Assembly: GCF_033095865.1 (NCBI RefSeq)
Contig: NZ_AP019365.1
Span: 5,739,501-5,803,500 of the forward strand
From: Pseudomonas sp. KU43P
Lineage (GTDB): Bacteria > Pseudomonadota > Gammaproteobacteria > Pseudomonadales > Pseudomonadaceae
Direction of reading: 5' to 3'
DNA: 64,000 nucleotides
Notes under the pieces: generated by a model
The model's database searches: none
What the model was told of the DNA's origin: nothing
What the model saw: the letters and a program-made list of their open reading frames with translations, nothing else
Made by a program: the position numbers and the translations under genes
In this document: piece after piece, positions 47,370-56,008 of the stretch
Numbering within the stretch: position 1 is the first letter of the stretch
Layout: every line of letters starts with the position of its first letter

Positions 47370-48794
47370 ATGTCCTCCGCTGCATCGTTCCGCGTCGAAA
47401 AAGATCTGCTTGGTACCCTTGAAGTCCCTGCCGATGCCTACTACGGCATCCAGACTCTGCGCGCTGCCAACAACTTCCACCTCTCCGGTGTTCCACTGTC
47501 GCACTACCCGAAACTGGTAGTCGGCCTGGCGATGGTCAAGCAGGCCGCTGCCGACGCCAACCGTGAGCTGGGGCACCTGAGCGATGCCAAACATGCTGCG
47601 ATCAGCGCAGCATGCGCACGACTGATCAAAGGCGACTACCACGAGCAGTTTGTGGTCGACATGATCCAGGGCGGTGCTGGTACTTCTACCAACATGAACG
47701 CCAACGAAGTCATTGCCAACATCGCGCTGGAGGCCATGGGCCACCAGAAGGGTGAGTACCAGTACCTGCACCCGAACAACGATGTGAACATGGCGCAGTC
47801 GACCAACGACGCCTACCCGACCGCCATCCGTCTGGGCCTGCTGCTGGGCCACGACGCACTGCTGGCCAGCCTCGACAGCCTGATCCAGGCCTTCGCTGCC
47901 AAGGGTAAAGAGTTCGACCACGTACTGAAGATGGGCCGTACCCAGCTGCAGGACGCCGTACCGATGACCCTGGGCCAGGAATTCCGCGCCTTCGCCACCA
48001 CCATGACCGAAGACCTGCAGCGCCTGCGCTCGCTGGCTCCGGAACTGCTGACCGAGATCAACCTGGGCGGCACCGCCATCGGCACCGGCATCAACGCCGA
48101 CCCGGGCTACCAGGCCCTGGCCGTACAGCGTCTGGCAACCATCAGCGGCCAGCCGCTGGTACCTGCTGCCGACCTGATCGAAGCCACCTCCGACATGGGC
48201 GCCTTCGTGCTGTTCTCGGGCATGCTCAAGCGTACTGCGGTCAAGCTGTCGAAGATCTGCAACGACCTGCGCCTGCTGTCCAGCGGCCCGCGCACCGGCA
48301 TCAACGAAATCAACCTGCCAGCGCGCCAGCCAGGCAGCTCGATCATGCCAGGCAAGGTCAACCCGGTAATCCCGGAAGCGGTCAACCAAGTGGCTTTCGC
48401 CATCATGGGCAACGACCTGGCCCTGACCGTCGCCGCCGAAGGTGGCCAGCTGCAGTTGAACGTGATGGAGCCGCTGATCGCCTACAAGATCTTCGACTCG
48501 ATCCGCCTGCTGCAACGCGCCATGGACATGCTGCGCGAACACTGCATCGTCGGCATCACCGCCAACGAACAGCGCTGCCGTGAACTGGTCGAGCACTCGA
48601 TCGGCCTGGTCACCGCCCTGAACCCGTACATCGGCTACGAAAACGCCACCCGTATCGCCCGCGTCGCCTTGGAAACCGGCCGCGGCGTGCTGGAACTGGT
48701 GCGCGAGGAGAAGCTGCTGGACGAAGCGATGCTCAACGACATCCTGCGTCCTGAAAACATGATCGCTCCACGTCTGGTTCCGCTGAAGGCGTAA
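47370..48794 (+). CDS. aspA: Aspartate ammonia-lyase
   Basis: Deaminates L-aspartate to fumarate and ammonia. From ATG 47370 it has 474 residues. The fumarase/aspartase signature GSSIMPGKVNPVIPE is at about residue 315, and other active-site regions are TSTNMNANEV (~100) and HPNNDVNMAQSTND (~140). Alternative starts at 47358 (478 residues) and 47337 exist; 47370 has GAG about 11 bases upstream. Followed by a strong terminator. Confidence 0.95.
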   Translation: MSSAASFRVEKDLLGTLEVPADAYYGIQTLRAANNFHLSGVPLSHYPKLVVGLAMVKQAAADANRELGHLSDAKHAAISAACARLIKGDYHEQFVVDMIQGGAGTSTNMNANEVIANIALEAMGHQKGEYQYLHPNNDVNMAQSTNDAYPTAIRLGLLLGHDALLASLDSLIQAFAAKGKEFDHVLKMGRTQLQDAVPMTLGQEFRAFATTMTEDLQRLRSLAPELLTEINLGGTAIGTGINADPGYQALAVQRLATISGQPLVPAADLIEATSDMGAFVLFSGMLKRTAVKLSKICNDLRLLSSGPRTGINEINLPARQPGSSIMPGKVNPVIPEAVNQVAFAIMGNDLALTVAAEGGQLQLNVMEPLIAYKIFDSIRLLQRAMDMLREHCIVGITANEQRCRELVEHSIGLVTALNPYIGYENATRIARVALETGRGVLELVREEKLLDEAMLNDILRPENMIAPRLVPLKA

Positions 48795-48852
48795 CCCGAC
48801 CGCTGCAAACTGTCTCACCAGGTCGAGGGACTAGACACCTCTCAACCTTTCA

Positions 48853-48885
48853 AGGGCCCGAGCGCACGCTCCGGGCCCTTTTTTT
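48853..48885 (+). terminator. Terminator of aspA
   Basis: GC-rich hairpin (AGGGCCCGAGCG / CGCTC-CGGGCCCT with one bulge) followed by seven T. About 58 bp after the aspA stop. Confidence 0.92.
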
Positions 48886-48951
48886 GTGCCCGACGCAGTC
48901 CGGCACACAACTTGCTCCATAATGCCTCCCAGGCAAACGGGATTATCGAGC

Positions 48952-49944
48952 ATGCTGCACAGCCACCTGACCACCCTGAATGCGGTTTCGCTGATCCTCA
49001 ACCTGTTCCTGGAAGACGGTTGCGAGGCGACGGAGCTGCTCGCCGGTAGTGGCATAGGCCCGGCAGACCTGGTGCATGCCGATGCGCGCATCACCACCCA
49101 GCAAGAGCTGCAGGTGTGCGCCAATGCCGTCGCACGGCGCGAAGACATCGGCCTTGAACTGGGCCGGCGCATGCATGTGTCGTGCTACGGCATGCTTGGT
49201 TACGCGCTGCTCTCCAGTGCCACTTTGGGTGACGCCTTGCGCCTGGCACTGCAGTATCCGGCACTGCTGGGAACAGTCTTCCAACTGCGCCTGATCGACG
49301 ATGGCCAACGGGTCTGGTTCAGCGCCAGCGACTATCACGACAGCCCTGCCCTGGCCGCCTTCAATGCCGAGTTCTGCCTGGTATCCCTGAAAGTCATCTG
49401 TGACGATCTGCTCGGTCGTTCACTGCCCCTGCTCGGCGCTCGCTTCGAACATGCCCGGCCCGGGTACGACGCGCTCTACACCCGAGCATTCCAATGCCCC
49501 TTGAGCTTCGCCGATGAAGACAATGCCTTCGCCTTCGAGCGATGCTGGCTCGACACCCCGTTGCCGCTGGCCGATCCGATCACCCACAAGGCCATGAGCG
49601 AACGCTGCCGGCGTCTGAACCTTGAGTTCACCGGGCGCCAGGCCTGGCTGGGCAGGATCCGCCAGCTATTGCTGCAGCAATTGGACGCCGCGCCGGGCCT
49701 TGAAGGCCTGGCGCGGCAGATGAACTGCTCGTCGCGGACCTTGCGCCGGCATTTACAGGCGCTCGGAAGCAGCTATCAGCAACTGCTCGATGAGCTCCGC
49801 TTCGAAAGAGCCAAGCAGTTGCTGGCTGATGAACAGATACCGATCTACCGGATTGCCGAGACATTGGGTTTCAGTGAAACCGCCAGTTTTCGGCATGCGT
49901 TTCAGCGTTGGAGCGGGGTTGCACCGAGCCATTTTCGTGGCTGA
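48952..49944 (+). CDS. AraC family transcriptional regulator
   Basis: A 330-residue regulator with an N-terminal arabinose-binding-type domain (PF12625-like, about 15-200; ISTQQEL-like RITTQQELQVCANAV) and a C-terminal double HTH (about 230-328; MNCSSRTLRRHLQALG and IPIYRIAETLGFSETASFRHAFQRW). It precedes the acetylpolyamine amidohydrolase-binding protein operon in the same direction, with a REP pair between them, and may regulate it; the inducer is unknown. Confidence 0.88.
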   Translation: MLHSHLTTLNAVSLILNLFLEDGCEATELLAGSGIGPADLVHADARITTQQELQVCANAVARREDIGLELGRRMHVSCYGMLGYALLSSATLGDALRLALQYPALLGTVFQLRLIDDGQRVWFSASDYHDSPALAAFNAEFCLVSLKVICDDLLGRSLPLLGARFEHARPGYDALYTRAFQCPLSFADEDNAFAFERCWLDTPLPLADPITHKAMSERCRRLNLEFTGRQAWLGRIRQLLLQQLDAAPGLEGLARQMNCSSRTLRRHLQALGSSYQQLLDELRFERAKQLLADEQIPIYRIAETLGFSETASFRHAFQRWSGVAPSHFRG

Positions 49945-49951
49945 CTGAACT

Positions 49952-50045
49952 GGCCCTATCGCCGGCAAGCCGGCTCCCACAGATACCCCACCAGCCTCAA
50001 GAGCGGTGCGGTCTCTGTGGGAGCCGGCTTGCCGGCGATAGGGCC
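49952..50045. repeat. REP pair 11 (inverted)
   Basis: Two near-identical copies, GGCCCTATCGCCGGCAAGCC and GGCTTGCCGGCGATAGGGCC, separated by about 50 bp; the outer arms are fully complementary. Confidence 0.9.
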
Positions 50046-50146
50046 GGTACAGGCCAGCGACCTTGGCCACATCGATCCCCTTTTGGCCGTTTGCGTCGTT
50101 CTCCCCCCGCAGGCTGCCCATGAGAATGGGCCCACGTCTGTCCCCC

Positions 50147-50158
50147 GGAGAACAACAA
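50147..50158 (+). promoter_or_regulatory. Shine-Dalgarno and Crc/Hfq-type motif before the acetylpolyamine amidohydrolase gene
   Basis: GGAG (50147-50150) is followed at once by AACAACAA (50151-50158), one base before the ATG. The octamer is an exact match to the AANAANAA catabolite motif, placed where Hfq-Crc binding would block ribosome access. Confidence 0.6.
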
Positions 50159-50159
50159 G

Positions 50160-51202
<1,043 letters not shown>

Positions 51203-51203
<1 letters not shown>

Positions 51204-52306
51204 TGGTCCGACTCAAGCGTCTGCTCGCCCCGTTCATCGCTGCCACCCTGTTCACCGGTGCCCTGCAGGCCCAGGCCGAACAGCGCACCCTGCGTGTGTA
51301 CAACTGGTTCGACTACATCACACCGCAGACCTTGAGCGACTTCCAGAAGGACAGCGGCGTCAAGCTCATCTACGACATCTTCGACACCAACGAGGCATTG
51401 GAAGCCAAGCTGCTTACCGGCAACTCCGGCTACGACGTGGTAGTGCCGTCCAACGTGTTCCTGGCCAAGCAGATCGAGGCCGGGGTGTTCCAACCGCTGG
51501 ACCGCAGCAAGTTACCGAACTGGCAGCACCTGGACCCGGCACTGATGAAGTTGATCGAGGCCAACGACCCCGGCAACAAGTACGCCGTGCCCTACATGTA
51601 CGGCACCGTGCTGATCGGCTTCAATCCGGACAAGGTCAAGGCAGTGCTCGGCGACAACGCGCCGGTGGACAGCTGGGACCTGATCTTCAAGGAAGAGAAC
51701 ATCGCCAAGCTCAAGCAATGCGGCGTGGCGCTGCTCGACTCACCCTCGGAGATCTTGCCACTGGCGTTGAAGTACCTGGGCCTGGACCCCAACAGTGGCA
51801 AGCCGGACGATTACAAGAAAGCCGAAGCGCTATTGCTGAAGATTCGCCCCCACGTCACTTATTTCCACTCCTCGAAGTACATGGCGGATATTGCCAACGG
51901 TGACATCTGCGTTGCCGTCGGGTATTCCGGCAGTTTCTCCCAGGCCGCCAACCGGGCGCGGGACGCGAAAAATGGTGTGGTGGTGGACATGCGCTTACCC
52001 AAGGAAGGTGCACCGATCTGGTTCGACATGTTGGCGATTCCGAAGAAAGCCGCCAACCCGGAAGATGCCCATGCCTTCATCAACTACCTGCTGCGCCCGG
52101 AAGTGATCGCACCGATCAGCGACTTTGTCGGCTACCCCAACCCGAACAAGGATGCGACCGACAAGGTCAGCCCGGCTATTCGCAACAACCCGAACCTGTA
52201 TCCGACTGCCGAGGCGATGACCAAGCTGTACACGCTCAAGCCCTTGTCGCGTGAGGCAGAGCGGGCACGGACGCGGGCCTGGACCAAGATCAAGTCAGGG
52301 ACATGA
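51203..52306 (+). CDS. Periplasmic polyamine-binding protein (PotF/SpuD-like)
   Basis: A 367-residue ABC-transporter substrate-binding protein. Signal peptide about 1-27 ([19 protein letters not shown]). The mature start [17 protein letters not shown] is characteristic of PotF/SpuD/SpuE. Conserved Trp/Asp/Tyr positions ([24 protein letters not shown]) line the amine site in the family. No permease or ATPase genes follow, so it must use components encoded elsewhere. Likely ligand: acetylpolyamine or polyamine, in view of the upstream gene. Confidence 0.92.
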
Positions 52307-52319
52307 TTACTTGAGTATC

Positions 52320-52344
52320 GCCTCTGCCCTTCAGGGGCAGAGGC
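52320..52344. terminator. Hairpin between convergent genes
   Basis: GCCTCTGCCC, loop TTCA, GGGGCAGAGGC; near-perfect 10-bp stem 13 bp after the binding-protein stop. There is no T run, so terminator strength is uncertain. Confidence 0.6.
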
Positions 52345-52441
52345 ATCGCGGGGGCTTTGACGTCCAAGAACCTACGTCAGCAGAAATCCAGCCAATACTG
52401 GCAGTTTTATCAGTGTGAAGCCCCTGCAAGTCGCTCAAACC

Positions 52442-53968
52442 TCAGTGCCAAGCATCTCGAAGCCGGGCAACGGCTTGCTGTATTTCCTGTTCCGGGACGG
52501 CAGCAAAACCCAGTACCAATCCTGAACGTAAGCCATCGTTCCCTGGTGAATCCGCGAGCCAATAACTGCTCAAGGCACTTAGCTCAACCCCCACCGCTTC
52601 GGCCTGTTCGATCAACTCCCTTTCGCGAGCGATCCCCTCTACTGGCAGCGTCAGGTGCAGGCCAGCAGCAACCACCGGCATCGCACCGACGCCGGGAATA
52701 TCGCTTGGCCATGCCTTGAGCAAGGCATCGCGCCGAGCCAGGGCCGCCCGCCGCATTCGACGGATGTGCTGCTGGAAATAGCCCTTGATCATGAACTGTG
52801 CCATCACCTGCTGGGTTGAGACCTCCGAATGCCGGACACTCAGTGCCCGAGCCCAGGAAAAGGCCTCCATCAGCGGCCGTGGCAATACCAGGTAGCCAAG
52901 CCGCAGGGCAGGGAAAGCGACCTTGCCGAACGTTCCGACATAAATCACCCGCCCTCCCCGATCCAGCGCCGCCAAAGGCGCCAATGGGGCTCCGCTGTAG
53001 CGGTACTCGCCATCGTAGTCGTCCTCGATCACCCAGCCCTGATTGCGCTGCGCCCAATCCAGCAATGCCAACCGGCGCGGCAGGCTCATGGTGACGCCGG
53101 TGGGGTATTGATGGGCTGGAGTGACATAGGCCAGTCGACAGTGCCTGATCGTGTCGAGCACGGCGCAGTCCAAGCCCTCGTTATCCACAGGCACACCCAC
53201 CACTTGAGCGCCCGCCAGGGCAAATGCATGGCCTGCCGCACGATAGCCGGGGTTTTCCACAGCCACACAGCTGCCCTTCTCCAGCAGCAACTGTGCACAA
53301 AGGCTGATTGCTTGCTGCGCGCCATGGGTGATCACAATTTGCTCAGCACTGCACGTCAACCCACGCGACCTTCGCAGATACGCGGCAATGAGTTCACGCA
53401 ATTCAAGCTCACCGGCTGGATCGCCATAGCCAAGTTTCGACGGATCGGGATTTCGCCAGAAAGCCGCCTGGAGCTTGCCCCAGACGTCGAAAGGGAACAG
53501 ATCGAATGCAGGAATACCCACGCGAAATGCGCGCGGCGCACCCGTTCTGGGTGGCGGCAAATGGTTGGATTTCAGCCGCTCAAGCGACTCGCCGCCTGCT
53601 GCTTCGCTGGATAAATCATCAGTATTCTTGGATGAAAATGTGGATAAAGCTGTTGATAACCCAAGGGATAACCCTGTGGATACTTTTGTGGATAGTTTTT
53701 CCAGTTGGGTGACGTAAGTGCCGTCTCCCACCCGACTCTCGATGAAGCCTTCCGCATAGAGCTGATCGTAGGCCCGCACCACGGTATTGCGAGACAACAC
53801 GAGTACCCGTGCCAGGTCTCGGCTGGCAGGCAGCCGTGTGCCGCTACTGAGCCGACCATCCAGAATCCGCGCTCGCATGGCCTGATAAAGCTGCTGGCTA
53901 AGGCCCCTAGCGGGGTCGAGCGCAATTCCCGAGGGGTCGAAAGGCAGTACGACGGGGCGTTCGCTCAT
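52442..53968 (-). CDS. MocR family (GntR-HTH plus aminotransferase-like) regulator
   Basis: A 508-residue regulator. GntR winged HTH residues ~15-80 (SSGTRLPASRDLARVLVLSRNTVVRAYDQL in parts), a linker (~85-145) with six 4-residue repeats of the form LST-x, and a fold-type-I aminotransferase domain (~150-508) with the PLP Lys in TFGKVAFPALRLGYLV. MocR proteins use PLP plus an amino compound as effector. Divergent from paiB, which is a likely target. The linker DNA is an array of DnaA-box-like 9-mers with a 12-bp period. Confidence 0.9.
   Translation of the reverse strand: MSERPVVLPFDPSGIALDPARGLSQQLYQAMRARILDGRLSSGTRLPASRDLARVLVLSRNTVVRAYDQLYAEGFIESRVGDGTYVTQLEKLSTKVSTGLSLGLSTALSTFSSKNTDDLSSEAAGGESLERLKSNHLPPPRTGAPRAFRVGIPAFDLFPFDVWGKLQAAFWRNPDPSKLGYGDPAGELELRELIAAYLRRSRGLTCSAEQIVITHGAQQAISLCAQLLLEKGSCVAVENPGYRAAGHAFALAGAQVVGVPVDNEGLDCAVLDTIRHCRLAYVTPAHQYPTGVTMSLPRRLALLDWAQRNQGWVIEDDYDGEYRYSGAPLAPLAALDRGGRVIYVGTFGKVAFPALRLGYLVLPRPLMEAFSWARALSVRHSEVSTQQVMAQFMIKGYFQQHIRRMRRAALARRDALLKAWPSDIPGVGAMPVVAAGLHLTLPVEGIARERELIEQAEAVGVELSALSSYWLADSPGNDGLRSGLVLGFAAVPEQEIQQAVARLRDAWH
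53627..53695 (-). repeat. Six 12-bp tandem units with DnaA-box-like 9-mers
   Basis: Reading the minus strand, 9-mers at starts 53695, 53683, 53671, 53659, 53647 and 53635 are CTATCCACA, GTATCCACA, TTATCCCTT, TTATCAACA, TTATCCACA and TCATCCAAG, each separated by 3 bp. TTATCCACA is the DnaA-box consensus and two others differ by one base. Each 12-bp unit is also one 4-residue repeat of the MocR linker. A further TTATCCAGC is at 53614-53606. Confidence 0.75.
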
Positions 53969-54057
53969 GGCATTGGACCTATGAAATAAGCCTTGAATGG
54001 ATCTTACAAAGAGCCAATAGCCTGCCTAGGATGAAACCATTCGACAAGGAAAACGCC

Positions 54058-54687
54058 ATGTACAACAGCAAGCCCCATCAGGAACACGACCTGCGCCGTC
54101 TGCATCAGCACATGCTCGACACCCGCCTGGCCGTGCTGGTCAGCCACGGCGAGCAGGGCTTGCTGGCGACTCACCTACCGGTGCTGGTCGACACCGCCGA
54201 AGGCGAATTCGGTACCGTCTACGCTCACCTGGCACGCGCCAATCGCCAATGGCAAGACCTGGAACGCGCAAGTGAAGCAATGCTGGTGTTTCCCGGCCCC
54301 GACGCCTATGTCAGCCCCAGCTACTACCCCAGCAAGGCGGAGAATCCCAGGGTGGTACCGACCTGGAACTACCTGGCCGTGCACGCCTATGGCCCGGCCG
54401 AGGTGATTCACGAATCTGCGCCGCTGCTGGACATCGTCAGCCGGCTGACCGACCGCCATGAGCAAGGCCGCAGCCAGCCGTGGAAAGTGGACGACGCGCC
54501 CAGCGACTACCTTGAAGGCATGCTCCGCGCCATCGTCGGTATCCGCCTGCCAATCGCCCGCCTGCAAGGCGCCCGCAAGCTCAGCCAGAACCGTTCGGCG
54601 CAAGACATCGCCGGCGTTCGTGAAGGGTTGAGCAGCAGCCCCGATTACTTCGACAACCAACTCGCGGCGCAGATGCGCCAACTCTGA
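54058..54687 (+). CDS. PaiB-family FMN-binding regulator-like protein
   Basis: A 209-residue split-barrel flavin-binding protein like B. subtilis PaiB, annotated in many genomes as an FMN-binding negative transcriptional regulator. Motifs: ATHLPVLVD (~40), the ...FPGPDAYVSPSYYPSK segment (~80-95) and VVPTWNYLAVHAYG (~100-113). ATG 54058 (MYNSKPHQEHDLRRLH) fits the family. Divergent from the MocR gene and followed 12 bp later by an acetyltransferase gene; in B. subtilis, PaiA is a polyamine acetyltransferase encoded next to PaiB. Confidence 0.88.
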   Translation: MYNSKPHQEHDLRRLHQHMLDTRLAVLVSHGEQGLLATHLPVLVDTAEGEFGTVYAHLARANRQWQDLERASEAMLVFPGPDAYVSPSYYPSKAENPRVVPTWNYLAVHAYGPAEVIHESAPLLDIVSRLTDRHEQGRSQPWKVDDAPSDYLEGMLRAIVGIRLPIARLQGARKLSQNRSAQDIAGVREGLSSSPDYFDNQLAAQMRQL

Positions 54688-54699
54688 AGGAAAAGCCCC

Positions 54700-55146
54700 A
54701 TGCCCAGCGTTACCCTGCGCCCTGTCGGCGCCAACGACCATGCTGCCTGGCTCGCCCTGTGGCAGGCCTATCTGCGTTTCTATGAGACCGAGTTGCCCGA
54801 AGCCGTCAGCGCCAGCACCTGGCAGCGCCTGCTCGACCCCAGCGAGCCGACCTATTCGGCCCTGGCCTGGGTCGATGGCAAGGCGGTGGGCATGGTCAAC
54901 TGGATCTATCACCGATCCAACTGGAGCATCGAAAACTCGTGCTACCTGCAGGACCTGTATGTGGACAGCTCGCAACGTGGCATGGGTATCGGCCGCCAGT
55001 TGATCGAACACGTCTACGCCACGGCCAAGGCGGCCAAGTGCATCAAGGTGCATTGGCTGACCCACGAAACCAACGCCACCGCCATCAGCCTGTACGAACA
55101 GGTTGCCGAGCGGCCGGGCTTCATCCAGTTCCGCAAAGGGTTGTAA
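54700..55146 (+). CDS. GNAT family N-acetyltransferase
   Basis: A 148-residue GNAT protein. Acetyl-CoA-binding motif A is at about residues 85-105 (LQDLYVDSSQRGMGIGRQLIEH: RGMGIG P-loop). FYETELPEAVSASTW near the N-terminus and YEQVAERPGFIQFRKGL at the end resemble the HPA2-like subgroup. Substrate unknown; genes on both sides suggest an amine. It begins 12 bp after paiB. Confidence 0.88.
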   Translation: MPSVTLRPVGANDHAAWLALWQAYLRFYETELPEAVSASTWQRLLDPSEPTYSALAWVDGKAVGMVNWIYHRSNWSIENSCYLQDLYVDSSQRGMGIGRQLIEHVYATAKAAKCIKVHWLTHETNATAISLYEQVAERPGFIQFRKGL

Positions 55147-55152
55147 GCCGAC

Positions 55153-55824
55153 ATGACTGACGCACTGAACTGGAAACCAGCTGCCGCACCAATGGCAACG
55201 CCCCTTGAAGGCCGTTTCATACGCCTGGAGAAGCTTGACCCTGCACGTCACGCTGATGAGTTGTGGGAAGCACTGCAGGGCCCGGCTTCCGATCCGGTCT
55301 TGTGGGACTACCTGCCTTACGGCCCCTTCAGCGAGCGTGCCGCTTTCGACCGTTGGCTCGAAGGCAATGCCGCAGGCCACGACCCGCTGTACTACACCGT
55401 CATCGACCGCGTCAGCGGCCAGGCCCAGGGTGTGCTCACGCTGATGTCGATCGTGCCCGACCACGGCCGCATCGAAATCGGCCACATCGCCTTCGGCGCC
55501 CCTATGCAGCGCACCCCCAAGAGCACCGAGGCGGTGTACCTGCTGGGCAAATTGAGCTTCGAGCTGGGCAATCGCCGCCTGGAATGGAAATGCAACAACG
55601 CCAATGCCCGCTCCAAGCGTGCGGCGGAGCGGTTCGGCTTCCAGTTCGAAGGGGTGTTTCGCAAGCACCTGGTGGTCAAAGACCATAACCGGGATACGGC
55701 GTGGTACTCGATTACCGATGAGGAATGGCCGCAGGTAGCAGCGGGGTTCGAGCGATGGCTGAGTGAGGAGAACCAGGGGCCGGAGGGGCAGGTGCGGACG
55801 TTGGAGCAGTGTCGCGGAGGCTGA
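55153..55824 (+). CDS. GNAT acetyltransferase, RimJ/RimL-like
   Basis: A 223-residue GNAT protein of the RimJ/RimL group: LEGRFIRLEKLDPARHADELWEA at the N-terminus and the conserved RRLEWKCNNANARSKRAAERFGFQFEGVFRKHLVVK end. These enzymes acetylate N-termini or small molecules; the substrate is unknown. Six bases separate it from the upstream GNAT gene, so paiB and both acetyltransferases form one operon. Confidence 0.88.
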   Translation: MTDALNWKPAAAPMATPLEGRFIRLEKLDPARHADELWEALQGPASDPVLWDYLPYGPFSERAAFDRWLEGNAAGHDPLYYTVIDRVSGQAQGVLTLMSIVPDHGRIEIGHIAFGAPMQRTPKSTEAVYLLGKLSFELGNRRLEWKCNNANARSKRAAERFGFQFEGVFRKHLVVKDHNRDTAWYSITDEEWPQVAAGFERWLSEENQGPEGQVRTLEQCRGG

Positions 55825-55842
55825 GTTTTGCATCGGCTTTAC

Positions 55843-55938
55843 TGGCCCTATCGCCGGCAAGCCGGCTCCCACAGGCACCCCACAAGCCTCAAGGCCTGCG
55901 ATGTATCTGTGGGAGCTGGCTTGCCGGTGATAGGGCCA
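55843..55938. repeat. REP pair 12 (inverted)
   Basis: Left copy GGCCCTATCGCCGGCAAGCC; right copy GGGAGCTGGCTTGCCGGTGATAGGGCC with two changes, between convergent genes. Confidence 0.85.
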
Positions 55939-55951
55939 TTAAATGCAGCAC

Positions 55952-55976
55952 AAAAAAAGGGGAGCATCCGCTCCCC
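55952..55976 (-). terminator. Terminator of the pyruvate carboxylase operon
   Basis: On the minus strand GGGGAGC, 4-base loop, GCTCCCC, then seven T. About 33 bp after the pycB stop. Confidence 0.92.
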
Positions 55977-56008
55977 AGAGGTTAACCGCTTGTAGATGAA
56001 GGCTTCTG

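Noticed and set aside
47184..48818. A 544-codon minus-strand frame opposite aspA
   Set aside because: Antisense shadow of aspA; composition is Val/Gln/His/Arg-rich with no recognisable motif.
53600..53700. DnaA-box cluster as a replication origin
   Set aside because: No dnaA, dnaN or rpmH nearby, no AT-rich unwinding element, and the array is inside a coding region. I keep only the weaker hypothesis of DnaA binding.
54175..55878. A 567-codon minus-strand frame opposite paiB and the two acetyltransferases
   Set aside because: Three well-supported genes with ribosome sites lie on the other strand; this frame includes a REP element at its start and shows no domain.
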